Assembly (NCBI GenBank): GCA_963822295.1 | Contig: CAWGHD010000002.1 | Location: forward strand, 806,001-870,000 | Reading direction: 5' to 3' | DNA from: VRUE01 sp963822295 | Lineage (GTDB): Bacteria > Actinomycetota > Thermoleophilia > Solirubrobacterales > 70-9 | DNA: 64,000 nucleotides | Shown here: piece by piece, positions 53,027 to 61,718 of the stretch | Position numbering within the stretch: position 1 is the first letter of the stretch | Layout of the letters: each line of letters begins with the position of its first letter | Program-made: the position numbers and the translations under genes | The notes under the pieces: model-generated | What the model saw: the letters and a program-made list of their open reading frames with translations, nothing else | Databases searched by the model: none | What the model was told of the DNA's origin: nothing

Positions 53027-54358
53027 ATGGCGGTCGCGGTCCTCGTCATCGCCAACGACTTCTCCGCGATCAACGTCGCGCTGCCGACGATGGAGAAGGA
53101 CTTCCACACGGACGTCAACACGATCCAGTGGGTGGTCAACGCCTATGCGCTCACCTTCGGCGTGATGATCGTCACCGGCGGGCGGCTCGCCGACATGTTC
53201 GGGAGGCGGCGCGCCTTCTTTCTCGGCACCGTGATCTTCGCCTCGATGTCGGCGCTCGGCGGGGCCGCGCAGACCGAGGCATGGCTGATCGCCTCGCGGG
53301 TGGCGATGGGGATCGGCGGGGCGCTGATGTGGCCGGCGATCCTCGGCATGACCTACGAGCTCCTGCCCGACGACCGCGCCGGGCTGGCCGGCGGGATCAT
53401 CATCGGCGCCGCCGGCCTCGGCAACGCGATGGGCCCGCTGATCGGCGGCGTGCTCACCGACGCGCTGAGCTGGCGCTGGATCTTCTTCCTCAACGTGCCG
53501 ATCTCGATCTTCGCGATCGCGGTCACCTATTTCCTGGTCAAGGTGAAGGAGCCGGAATCGAGCGAGCGGCGGATCGACTACGCGGGGATCGCCGCGCTCT
53601 CGGTCGGGCTCGTCTCCCTGCTGATCGCGCTCGACCAGGTCGCGGATTGGGGTTGGGGCGACCCGAAGGTGATCGCCCTGCTGGCGCTGGCGGCGCTCCT
53701 GATCGCGGCCTTCATCCCGATCGAGCGGCGTGCCGGCGCCTCGGCGCTGATCCCACACGACGTGATGCGCAACGAGAGCTTCCGCGCCTCCTGCATCGCG
53801 ATCCTCTTCATGTCGGCGACCTTCTTCGCGGCGCTGCTCTACCTGCCCCAGTTCATGCAGAAGCAGCTCGGCTACTCGCCGCTCGAGGCCGGGGTCGGCA
53901 TCCTCCCCTTCCTCGCCACCTTCGCGCTCGTCTCCTTCATCGCCGGCCCCCTCTACAACCGGGTCGGCGCCAAGCGCCTCGTCGCCTTCGGGGCCGCCTG
54001 CATCACGATCGCGCCGTTCCTCTTCTCTCAGATCGACGTCGACTCGGGCTATGACTCGCTGATCGTCGGCATGGTCGTACTCGGGATCGGGATCGGCAGC
54101 TTCTATCCGACCGCGACGACGGCCGGCGTCACCTCGGTGGACGAGTCGCAGACCAGCCTCGCCGGCGGCATCATCTACATGTTCCAGATCGCCGGGGGCT
54201 CGATCGGGCTCGGTCTGACGACCACCGTGTTCACATCCGCCGTGCCTCCGTTCGCCGACGGGATCGAGGCGGCCTTCCGGCTCGACGCCGCCCTCTCCCT
54301 GGTCGGCTTCCTGACGGCGCTCTTCTTCGTCGGCGGGCGGCTGGTCCGCCGAGCCTGA
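53027..54358 (+). CDS. MFS transporter, DHA2 (EmrB/QacA) family
   Basis: Proton-driven exporter, probably of drugs or lipophilic compounds. 443 residues from the first ATG, about 13-14 membrane segments. Motif A GGRLADMFGRRRAFFLG and the DHA2 motif GGALMWPAILGM are seen. The frame is open upstream to a TAG at 52952 and the peptide KIDRQTWLALIAM there belongs to membrane segment 1, so the real start is probably earlier; only an ATC at 52964, 6 bases after TAGGCT, is suitably placed. The 3' end is 1 base from the convergent RTX-like gene. Confidence 0.88.
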   Translation: MAVAVLVIANDFSAINVALPTMEKDFHTDVNTIQWVVNAYALTFGVMIVTGGRLADMFGRRRAFFLGTVIFASMSALGGAAQTEAWLIASRVAMGIGGALMWPAILGMTYELLPDDRAGLAGGIIIGAAGLGNAMGPLIGGVLTDALSWRWIFFLNVPISIFAIAVTYFLVKVKEPESSERRIDYAGIAALSVGLVSLLIALDQVADWGWGDPKVIALLALAALLIAAFIPIERRAGASALIPHDVMRNESFRASCIAILFMSATFFAALLYLPQFMQKQLGYSPLEAGVGILPFLATFALVSFIAGPLYNRVGAKRLVAFGAACITIAPFLFSQIDVDSGYDSLIVGMVVLGIGIGSFYPTATTAGVTSVDESQTSLAGGIIYMFQIAGGSIGLGLTTTVFTSAVPPFADGIEAAFRLDAALSLVGFLTALFFVGGRLVRRA

Positions 54359-54359
54359 C

Positions 54360-54947
54360 TCAGTCCTGCTGGATCTGGTTCTCTCCCGGCCCGCCGAACA
54401 CGTTGTCCGGCCCCGCGCCGCCTTTGAGGATGTCGTCCCCGGCACCGCCGAAGAGGGCGTCGTAGCCGTCCCCGCCGACCAGCAGGTCGTCGCCGTCGCG
54501 GCCGATCAGCTTGTCGCCGAGCGCTGCTCCGAAGAGTTTGTCGGGCCCCGAGCCGCCGACCAGGACGTCGCGCCCGGGCCCGCCTCGCATCGTCACCGGG
54601 ACCCTGACCTCCTCCGCGACCTTGATCCGGTCGTCGCCGGCGTCGGCGTTGACTTCGAAGGCGCTGACGCTGGGCGCTTCGCAGATCAGCTCGTTCGGGT
54701 TCCCCGGGGCGTTCACGCAGACCGAGCCGCCGACTTCGAGCGGGACGATCGAGTCGATCACGTAGGTGCGGCCGTCCGGCGTCAGCCAGATCTTCATTTC
54801 GTTGGACTCGGCGCCGCCCGCAAGCAGCACGGTGTAGGTGACCGCGCCGTTGGCCTTGAAGCTGACCTCACCCGCGTTTGCGGGCAGGGGCGCCAGCGCG
54901 GCGAGCATCGCCAGCGTGATGAGGATCGCTCTTTTCGTCTGTCGCAA
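54360..54947 (-). CDS. Small secreted calcium-binding (RTX-like) repeat protein
   Basis: Function unknown. 195 residues from a TTG at 54947 (LRQTKRAILIT): signal peptide cut near ANA, a beta domain with two Cys (SVCVNAPGNPNELICEAPS), then six to seven nonapeptide turns (GGPGRDVLVGGSGPDKLFG to GGAGDDILKGGAGPDNVFGG). GGGGAGGG lies upstream of the TTG. Same architecture as the gene at 51784 but shorter; they flank the exporter gene. Confidence 0.8.
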   Translation of the reverse strand: MRQTKRAILITLAMLAALAPLPANAGEVSFKANGAVTYTVLLAGGAESNEMKIWLTPDGRTYVIDSIVPLEVGGSVCVNAPGNPNELICEAPSVSAFEVNADAGDDRIKVAEEVRVPVTMRGGPGRDVLVGGSGPDKLFGAALGDKLIGRDGDDLLVGGDGYDALFGGAGDDILKGGAGPDNVFGGPGENQIQQD

Positions 54948-54985
54948 AATGCCGCGGCCCTCCCCGGACCTCTGGTAGCCCCTAC

Positions 54986-56017
54986 CTAAGGGAACAACAC
55001 AACCTTGCCGACGTTGCGGCGCTCGGCGATGAATTGGTGCGCATCGCCCGCCCTCTCGAAGGGAAACGCCTCGGCGACGACGGGCTCGAGGCGGCCGGCG
55101 GCGAGGTCGGCCATCAGCGGCTCGGTGAGGCGGTCGAGGTTGCCCTCGCTGTCCCACCAGCTCAGCATGTTGAGCCCGAAGACGCCCTTGTTCTCGTTCA
55201 TGGCGTAGAGGCTCTTCCACCACGGCATCGTCGCCGTGGGCATCGCCATGAGGCTCTTCAGCGTCCCCGGAATCGAGCGCCTGCCCTCGTGCGAGTTCTC
55301 CGAGAGGCCGTACATCACGAGGCGCCCGCCGGGTCTCAGCAGGCGGTAGTCCTTGCGGAACGAGCTCGGGCCGATCGCGTCCATGATCAGGTCGACGCCC
55401 TCACCGCCGGTGATCCGCATCACCTCCTCCTCGAAGTCGAGGTTGCGGTAGTCGATCGCGTGGGTGACCCCCTGCGCTCTGATCGCGTCGTGCTTCGCGG
55501 GCGACGCGGTGCCGAAGACCACGGCCCCGGCGTTGCGGGCGATCTGGGTCGCGGAGATGCCGACCCCGCCGGCGGCGGCGTGGATCAGGACCCGGGTCCC
55601 CTCGCGCACGCTGCCCATCAGGACCAGGGCCGCGTAGGCGGTGCCGTAGTTGACGGGGAAGGCGGCGCCCTGCTCGAAGCTGAGATCGTCGGGAAGCGGC
55701 AGCACCTGCCCCGCCGGAACCGTGACCATCGAGGCCTGGCCGCCGAAGCGGGTGCCGGCGACGACCCGGTCCCCGACCGCGTGCTCGCTCACCCCCTCCC
55801 CCACCGACTCGACCTCGCCGGCGACCTCGTAGCCGAGCACGCACGGCGTCTTCGGCGCGTCGGGATAGAGCCCGACCCTGGCCAGGGTGTCGGCGAAGTT
55901 GATGCCCGCGGCCTTGACCGCGATCCTGACCTCACCGGGCCCGAACGTCGGGTCGGGGCGCTCCTCGACCTTCAGGACCTCGGGCCCCCCGGTCCCTGTC
56001 AGCACCACAGCCTTCAT
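54986..56017 (-). CDS. Zinc-independent medium-chain quinone oxidoreductase (VAT1/QOR-like)
   Basis: NADPH-dependent reductase of quinones or enones. 343 residues: GroES-like N-terminal domain (GEVRIAVKAAGINFADTLARV, LGYEVAGEVESVG), Rossmann domain with HAAAGGVGISATQIAR. Zinc-ligand Cys are absent as in quinone reductases; FRKDYRLLRPGGRLVMYG resembles VAT1-type members. A TAGGGT box exactly 7 bases before the ATG suggests a leaderless mRNA. Substrate not known. Confidence 0.9.
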   Translation of the reverse strand: MKAVVLTGTGGPEVLKVEERPDPTFGPGEVRIAVKAAGINFADTLARVGLYPDAPKTPCVLGYEVAGEVESVGEGVSEHAVGDRVVAGTRFGGQASMVTVPAGQVLPLPDDLSFEQGAAFPVNYGTAYAALVLMGSVREGTRVLIHAAAGGVGISATQIARNAGAVVFGTASPAKHDAIRAQGVTHAIDYRNLDFEEEVMRITGGEGVDLIMDAIGPSSFRKDYRLLRPGGRLVMYGLSENSHEGRRSIPGTLKSLMAMPTATMPWWKSLYAMNENKGVFGLNMLSWWDSEGNLDRLTEPLMADLAAGRLEPVVAEAFPFERAGDAHQFIAERRNVGKVVLFP

Positions 56018-56062
56018 GCGGTCAACCCTATTTGACTGGCCGCTGCCCGGAGATGGGCTGGA

Positions 56063-57640
56063 CTAGAGATCGACGGACCGGCCGACGGCGAACCCGTCGA
56101 GCTCGAGGATCCGGGCGATCGTCTCCTCGCGGACCGGGGCGTCGGTGGTCAGCGCCATCACGGCCCGGTCGCCGCCGGCGGCGCCGACCGCCGCCGAGAC
56201 GATGTTCACCGACTCCTCGCCGAAGATCGTCCCGACACGGCCGATCATCCCCGGCCGGTCCTCATACCGGAACACCGCGATGTGGTCGGCGAACGGGAGG
56301 TAGAAGCTCTCGCGCCAGATCGAGACGAGGTAGGGCTCGCTGCGCGGGCCGACCGCGGTCCCGGCGACCTCGACCTCGTCCTCGCCGGAGCCGATCCGCA
56401 CGGTGATCAGGTCGGTGAAGTCCTTGGCACCGGAGTCCTTGGTCTCGACCAGCTCGATGCCCCTCTCCTCCGCCATCTGCGGGGCGTTGACGAGGTTGAC
56501 CGGCTCCTCGGTGTTGCCGGAGAGGACGCCGACCATCACCGCGATGCCGAGCAGGCGGGTGTCGTGGGTGGAGATGCGGCCGCGGAATTCGGCGCTGACC
56601 CGGTCCACCGGGCCCTCCCCCAGGCCCTGGGCGAGGCGCCCGAGCTTTTCGCAGAGCGGCACGAAGGGCGCCAGCGCCTCCATCTCCTCCGGGCGCACGG
56701 CGGCGATGTTGACCGCGTTGGTGACCACCCCGCCGGTCAGCGCCGCGGTCACCTGCTCCGCGGTGACGACCCCGGCCCGGTCCTGCGCCTCGGCGGTCGA
56801 GGCGCCGAGGTGCGGGGTGACGACGACGTCCTCTCGCGCGAAGAGCGGGTGGTCGGTGAAGGGCTCCGAGGGGAAGACGTCGAGCGCGGCGCCGCCGAGC
56901 TTGCCGCTCTCCAGCCCCGCCGCGACGGCGTCGAGGTCGACGAGCTCGCCGCGGGCGCAATTGACGAGCCGGGCGCCGTCCTTCATCGCGGCGACGGCGG
57001 CGGAGTCGATCAGGTCGATCGTCTCCGGGGTCTTGGGCACGTGCAGGGTGACGACGTCGGAGCGGCCGAGCAGGTCCTCGACGCCCTCGGCGCCCTCGAC
57101 GCCGAGCTCGCGGAAGCGCTCGGCGGTGACGAACTTGTCGAAGCCGATCACGTCCATCCCGAAGCTCTGGGCGCGCTTGGCGACGAGCTGCCCGATGCGG
57201 CCGAAGCCGATCACGCCGAGCGTCTTGCCGTAGAGCTCGGTCCCCTTGAACTTGGGCCGCTCCCAGGCGCCGCCGGTCAGCGAGCCGTGCGCCTGCGGGA
57301 CGTTGCGACAGAGCGAGAGCATCAGCGCCAGGGTGTGCTCGGCGGCGGCGACCGAGTTCGATTCCGGCGCGTTGGCGACGATCACGCCCCGCCTCGTCGC
57401 CGCCGGGATGTCGACGTTGTCGACGCCGGTGCCGGCGCGGCCGATCACCTTCAGGTTCTCGGCCCTCTCGATCAGGTCGGCGGTCATCTTCGTCGCCGAG
57501 CGGATCAGGATCGCATCGTAGGCGCCGATCGCCTCGCCCAGCTCCTCGTCGGACATCTCCAGCCCGAGGTCGACGTCGAAGTTCTGGCGCAGCAGGTCGA
57601 CTCCCGAGTCGGCGATCTTCTCCTTGACCAGGACCCTCAC
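56063..57640 (-). CDS. serA: D-3-phosphoglycerate dehydrogenase (long form)
   Basis: First step of serine synthesis. 525 residues from a GTG at 57640 overlapping the serC stop. NAD site VIGFGRIGQLVAKRA, catalytic region NCARGELVDLDAVAAGL and TPHLGASTAEAQDRAG; then the extra ASB-like intervening domain (about 320-450) and a C-terminal ACT domain (HIAVFRYEDRPGMIGRVG) for serine sensing, the mycobacterial-type layout. Confidence 0.96.
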   Translation of the reverse strand: MRVLVKEKIADSGVDLLRQNFDVDLGLEMSDEELGEAIGAYDAILIRSATKMTADLIERAENLKVIGRAGTGVDNVDIPAATRRGVIVANAPESNSVAAAEHTLALMLSLCRNVPQAHGSLTGGAWERPKFKGTELYGKTLGVIGFGRIGQLVAKRAQSFGMDVIGFDKFVTAERFRELGVEGAEGVEDLLGRSDVVTLHVPKTPETIDLIDSAAVAAMKDGARLVNCARGELVDLDAVAAGLESGKLGGAALDVFPSEPFTDHPLFAREDVVVTPHLGASTAEAQDRAGVVTAEQVTAALTGGVVTNAVNIAAVRPEEMEALAPFVPLCEKLGRLAQGLGEGPVDRVSAEFRGRISTHDTRLLGIAVMVGVLSGNTEEPVNLVNAPQMAEERGIELVETKDSGAKDFTDLITVRIGSGEDEVEVAGTAVGPRSEPYLVSIWRESFYLPFADHIAVFRYEDRPGMIGRVGTIFGEESVNIVSAAVGAAGGDRAVMALTTDAPVREETIARILELDGFAVGRSVDL

Positions 57641-58779
57641 CTCGCGACCCCCTCGGCGTTCTCGACGACCCAGTCGATGCAGGCGGTGAGCGCCTCGACG
57701 TCGGCCGGCTCGACCGCCGGGAACATCCCGACCCGGAGCTGGTTGCGGCCGAGCTTGCGGTAGGGCTCGACATCGACGATCCCGTTGGCGCGCAGGGTCG
57801 CCGCCAGCGCCGCGGCGTCCACCGAGTCGTCGAAGTCGATCGTCCCGACGACCAGCGAGCGCTTCGCCGGGTCGGCGACGAAGGGCGAGGCGAAGCCGTT
57901 CGCTTCCGCCCAGGTGTAGAGGTGGGTCGAGGAGGCGCCGGTGCGCTGCACGCACCAGTCGAGGCCGCCGGCCTCCAGCATCCACTCGACCTGGTCGGCG
58001 AGCAGCAGCAGGGTGGCCAACGCCGGCGTGTTGTAGGTCTGGTTCTTGCGCGAGTTCTCGAGCGCCGTGAGCAGCGAGAGGAAGGCGGGCTGCCAGCGGC
58101 CCTCGGCGCCGTCGAGCTCCTCGATCCGGGCGATCGCGGCCGGGCTCAGCGCCGCCAGCCAGAGGCCGCCGTCGCCGCCGAACGCCTTCTGCGGGGCGAA
58201 GTAGTAGACGTCGGCCTCGCCGGCGTCGAGGGGCAGGCCGCCGGCCCCCGAGGTGGCGTCGATCAGGACCAGCGAGCCGTCGGAGCCCTGCGGGCGCCTG
58301 ACGTCGACCATGACCCCGGTCGAGGTCTCGTTGTGGGCCCAGGCGATGATGTCGGCACCCGGGTCGGCGACCGGCTCCGGGGCGTCGCCCGGCTCCGCCT
58401 CGACCACGATCGGGTCGGAGAGGAAGGGCGCCGCCGCGGTCGCCTTGGCGAACTTCTGCGAGAACTCGCCATAGGTGAGGTGCAGGGCGCGGTCGCGGAC
58501 GAGCCAGGCAGTCGCCGCGTCCCAGAATGCCGTGGTCCCGCCGTTGCCGAGCGCCACCTCATAGCCGTCGGGCAGCCCGAGCAGCTCACCGAGGCCGTCC
58601 CGCACACGTCCGACCAGGTCGCGGACCGGCGCCTGGCGGTGCGAGGTGCCCATTAGGTCCGAGCGCGCGGCGAGTGCCGCCAGCGCCTCGGGCCGGACCC
58701 TGGAGGGCCCGCAGCCGAAGCGCCCGTCGGCGGGCTTGAGCTCGGCGGGGATCTGGGTGGAGGTCAGGTTGGCGGTCAC
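57637..58779 (-). CDS. serC: Phosphoserine aminotransferase (mycobacterial type)
   Basis: Second step of serine synthesis, from 3-phosphohydroxypyruvate and glutamate. 380 residues, GTG start. It reads LKPADGRFGCGPSRVRPEAL; the PLP lysine lies in YYFAPQKAFGGDGGLW; AWAHNETSTGV is intact. It belongs to the actinobacterial group. serC-serA overlap by GTGA and form an operon. Confidence 0.95.
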   Translation of the reverse strand: MTANLTSTQIPAELKPADGRFGCGPSRVRPEALAALAARSDLMGTSHRQAPVRDLVGRVRDGLGELLGLPDGYEVALGNGGTTAFWDAATAWLVRDRALHLTYGEFSQKFAKATAAAPFLSDPIVVEAEPGDAPEPVADPGADIIAWAHNETSTGVMVDVRRPQGSDGSLVLIDATSGAGGLPLDAGEADVYYFAPQKAFGGDGGLWLAALSPAAIARIEELDGAEGRWQPAFLSLLTALENSRKNQTYNTPALATLLLLADQVEWMLEAGGLDWCVQRTGASSTHLYTWAEANGFASPFVADPAKRSLVVGTIDFDDSVDAAALAATLRANGIVDVEPYRKLGRNQLRVGMFPAVEPADVEALTACIDWVVENAEGVAR

Positions 58780-58813
58780 GGACGCGACAGGTTATTGACA
58801 TAGGCTCCCGGCA

Positions 58814-59245
58814 ATGAGCGACGCACCAGAACCCACCGCGCAGGGCGACGGCTACGCCGTCGCGAACCTCTCCGACATGGGCGAGGGCTATGGCTTTCGC
58901 AAGGTCCGCAAGACCCTCGGTGTCAACGCCTTCGGCGTCAACGCGATCGTGATCCCGCCCTCGTATGAGACCGGCCGCCACTACCACGAGAAGCAGGAGG
59001 AGCTCTACTTCTGCCACAGCGGCAGGATCGCCCTCGGCTTCGACGACGGCACCGAGCACGAGCTCGCGCCCGGCGGCTTCGCCTGGGTCGACGCCCCCGC
59101 CGTGCGCAAGGTCCGCAACCTCAGCGACTCCGAGGACGCGACCTACGTCGTCGTCGGCGGCAAGGACGGCTACGTCGGCCGCGACGGCGCCCTGCCCGAG
59201 GACGAGACCAGCCGTTTCGGCGAGGGCTCCCCGCCCGGGGACTGA
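58814..59245 (+). CDS. Cupin domain protein
   Basis: 143 residues, single cupin barrel with metal-binding motif GRHYHEKQEELYFCHSG (two His and a Glu) and a late GGFAWVDAPAVRKV. Similar cupins bind sugars or act as small isomerases; the function is unknown. TAGGCT exactly 7 bases before the ATG suggests a leaderless mRNA. Divergent from serC; convergent with ilvC with a dyad repeat between. Confidence 0.82.
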   Translation: MSDAPEPTAQGDGYAVANLSDMGEGYGFRKVRKTLGVNAFGVNAIVIPPSYETGRHYHEKQEELYFCHSGRIALGFDDGTEHELAPGGFAWVDAPAVRKVRNLSDSEDATYVVVGGKDGYVGRDGALPEDETSRFGEGSPPGD

Positions 59246-59261
59246 TCAGCGGTCCCGGCGA

Positions 59262-59306
59262 ATCGCATCAACTTTGCCATGCGATGCATGGTGAACTTGA
59301 TGCGAT
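59262..59306. repeat. 45-base intergenic dyad repeat, copy 3
   Basis: Left arm ATCGCATCAACTTTGCCATG, loop CGATG, right arm CATGGTGAACTTGATGCGAT. Arm mismatches lie at positions 11, 14 and 15; 14-15 are also mismatched in copy 1, so the internal loop is kept. It lies between convergent cupin and ilvC stops, fitting a terminator role. Confidence 0.8.
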
Positions 59307-59330
59307 CTTTCTCGGAGCCGATGCGCGCGC

Positions 59331-60335
59331 TTAGAACTTCTGGTCGATCCAGGGCATCATGTCGCGCAGGTCCTTTCCGACCTCCTCGGTCGGGTGCGCG
59401 GCGCCCTCCTCGCGCATGCGGGAGAGGTTCTCGCCGCCGGCGCGGTTCTCGGCGATCCACTCCTTGGCGAACTCGCCGGACTGGATCTCCTCGAGGATCT
59501 TCTTCATCGCCGCCCGTGACTCCTCGGTGACGACGCGGTTGCCGCGGGTCATGTCGCCGTACTCGGCGGTGTTGGAGATCGAGTAGCGCATGCCCTGGAT
59601 CCCCTTCTCGTACATCAGGTCGGCGATCAGCTTGAGCTCGTGCAGGCACTCGAAGTAGGCGAGGCGCGGGTCGTAGCCCGCCTCGACCAGGGTCTCGAAG
59701 CCGGCGCGGACCAGCTCGCTGGCGCCGCCGCAGAGGACGGCCTGCTCGCCGAATAGGTCGGTCTCGCACTCGTCTTTCATCGTCGTCTCGATCACGGCGG
59801 CGCGGCCGCCGCCGATCCCGGAGGCGTAGGCGAGAACCAGGTCGTGGGCGTTGCCGCTGGCGTCCTGGTGGATCGCCATCAGGCAGGGCACGCCGTTGCC
59901 TTCCTCGTACTGGCGACGGACCAGGTGGCCCGGTCCCTTCGGGGCCACCATGCCGACGTCCACGCCGGGCGGCGGCTGGATCTGGTCGAAGTGGATGGCG
60001 AAGCCGTGCGCGAAGAGCAGCAGGTTGCCCTCGGCGATCCCGTCGGCGATCTCGGACTCCCAGAGCTCCCCCTGTTTCTCGTCGGGCAGGAGGACCATGA
60101 CGATGTCGCCGCGGCTGGCCGCTTCGGCGATGTCGAGGACCTCGAGGCCGTGCTCTTCGGCCTTGGCGCGGCTGCTCGAATCCGGGCGCAGGCCGACCAC
60201 CACGTCCACACCCGAGTCCTTCAGGTTGAGAGCGTGGGCGTGGCCCTGGGAGCCGTATCCGAGGATGGCGACGGTCTTCCCCTCGAGCTTCGAGAGGTCG
60301 GCGTCCTTGTCGTAGAAGATGTCGTCGGTGCGCAT
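59331..60335 (-). CDS. ilvC: Ketol-acid reductoisomerase (class I)
   Basis: Second common step of Val/Leu/Ile synthesis, NADPH and magnesium dependent. 334 residues. Rossmann motif GYGSQGHAHALNLKDSG; the cofactor loop GLRPDSSSRAKAEE has serines usual for NADPH use; the C-terminal knotted domain has DLFGEQAVLCGG and CLHELKLIADLMYE. The partner ilvBN and ilvD are not in this window. No ribosome binding site is obvious. Confidence 0.96.
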   Translation of the reverse strand: MRTDDIFYDKDADLSKLEGKTVAILGYGSQGHAHALNLKDSGVDVVVGLRPDSSSRAKAEEHGLEVLDIAEAASRGDIVMVLLPDEKQGELWESEIADGIAEGNLLLFAHGFAIHFDQIQPPPGVDVGMVAPKGPGHLVRRQYEEGNGVPCLMAIHQDASGNAHDLVLAYASGIGGGRAAVIETTMKDECETDLFGEQAVLCGGASELVRAGFETLVEAGYDPRLAYFECLHELKLIADLMYEKGIQGMRYSISNTAEYGDMTRGNRVVTEESRAAMKKILEEIQSGEFAKEWIAENRAGGENLSRMREEGAAHPTEEVGKDLRDMMPWIDQKF

Positions 60336-60346
60336 GGCGCCGGAGG

Positions 60347-61672
60347 CTATCGGAGCGCTCTGCGCATCAGCTTGCCCGAGGGCGTGCGCGGCAGCGCCGC
60401 CGCCAGCTCGACCCGCTTCGGGACCTTGAAGCCGGCCAGCGAGTCCGCGCAGTGACGGCGCAGCTCGTCGGGCGTAGCCGTCGAGCCGTCTTCGAGGACG
60501 ACGATCGCGGTCACCGCCTGCTGCCACTCGGGGTCCTCGCGGCCGACGACGGCGGCGTCGGCGACCTCGGGGTGGCGCATCAGCACCTGCTCGACCTGGG
60601 CGGGGACGATGTTCTCGCCGCCGCTGACGATCATGTCGTCGATCCGATCCTCGACGTAGAGGAACCCCTCGTCGTCGATGCTGCCGAGGTCGCCGGTGTG
60701 CAGCCAGCCGTCGCCGTCGGCGCTGCCGGGCGCGACCGTCGGGCCCTGGACCAGGATCTCGCCGTTCTGGATCCGCAGGTGGGTGGTGAGCAGGGGCCGG
60801 CCGGCGGAGCCGAGCTTGCGCTTCGCGTCTTCGGGGGCGAGGGTCGTGACCTGCGAGCAGGCCTCGGTCAGGCCGTAGGTCTGGACGACGGTGGCGCCGC
60901 GCCCGATCGCCTCCTCGAGCGGCTCCTCGGGGACAGGGCCGCCGCCGACCAGGATCGCCCGCGGCCCGGAGAGGTCGGCGCCGGCCTCGAGCAGGCGGAC
61001 CAGGCCGGTGCTGACCAGGGAGACGACGGTGATCTTCTCGTCGGCGATCGCGGCGGCGACGCGGTCGGTGTCGAAGCCGTCGTGGACGACGGCGGTGGTG
61101 CCGTAGATCACCGAGCGCATCACGATCCCGAGCCCGGAGATATGGCTCAGCGGCAGGCAGCAGAGCCAGCGGTCGGCGGGATCGACGCCGATGTTGAAGG
61201 CGGAGCCGACGGCGCTCCAGAGGAAGTTGCCGTAGGTGAGGCTGACCGGGTGGGGCATGCCGGTGCTGCCGCTGGTCAGCACCCGGCAGGCGACGGCGTC
61301 CATGTCGTGCTCGCCGAGCAGCGGCAGGTCGGCTTCGGTCTGGGTCAGCTGGCCCGGGTCGAGGAGGTCGACGCTGGCGTCCTCGGCGGCGATGATCTCG
61401 GCGTGTTCGGCATCCGAGAGCTGCGGCGCCAGCGGCAGCACGACCGCGCCGATCTTGATCAGCGCGTGGACGAGTACGACCTGCTCGCGGCGGGGGTGCA
61501 TGGTCAGCGCGGCGGTCGAGCCGCGGCGGACGCCGTGCGCGGCGAGGCGGCTGGCGACCCAGGTCGCCTCGGCCTCGAGCTCGGCGTAGGTGACGTCGGC
61601 GCCGTCCGCCACGAGGGCGACGCGGTCGGGGCAGCTCTGTGATCTCTGGGAGAGCCAGTCGTCGAGTTTCAT
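60347..61672 (-). CDS. menE: o-Succinylbenzoate-CoA ligase
   Basis: Activates o-succinylbenzoate for menaquinone synthesis. 441 residues from the ATG at 61672 (MKLDDWLSQRSQSCPDR). Adenylate-forming motifs: VLTSGSTGMPHPVSLTYGN, QTYGLTEACSQV, GWLHTGDLG and the late lysine in RTPSGKLMRR. Assignment to MenE rests on the men neighbours menB, menA and menC next to it; sequence alone would also allow another small acyl-CoA ligase. Confidence 0.9.
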   Translation of the reverse strand: MKLDDWLSQRSQSCPDRVALVADGADVTYAELEAEATWVASRLAAHGVRRGSTAALTMHPRREQVVLVHALIKIGAVVLPLAPQLSDAEHAEIIAAEDASVDLLDPGQLTQTEADLPLLGEHDMDAVACRVLTSGSTGMPHPVSLTYGNFLWSAVGSAFNIGVDPADRWLCCLPLSHISGLGIVMRSVIYGTTAVVHDGFDTDRVAAAIADEKITVVSLVSTGLVRLLEAGADLSGPRAILVGGGPVPEEPLEEAIGRGATVVQTYGLTEACSQVTTLAPEDAKRKLGSAGRPLLTTHLRIQNGEILVQGPTVAPGSADGDGWLHTGDLGSIDDEGFLYVEDRIDDMIVSGGENIVPAQVEQVLMRHPEVADAAVVGREDPEWQQAVTAIVVLEDGSTATPDELRRHCADSLAGFKVPKRVELAAALPRTPSGKLMRRALR

Positions 61673-61718
61673 CGCATGGGGTGGCGCGCGCCGGGTGTCC
61701 CTGGCTATCGTGCGGATC

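Noticed and set aside
56282..57763. Long open frame of 493 codons on the plus strand over serA
   Set aside because: It lies opposite serA, whose motifs and overlaps are clear. Its composition (Arg, Gly, Asp, Val) is typical of antisense frames in GC-rich DNA and it shows no recognisable motif.
58796..58801. TTGACA upstream of the cupin gene as a -35 box
   Set aside because: It abuts the TAGGCT -10 candidate, and a -10 box 17 bases downstream would lie inside the gene.
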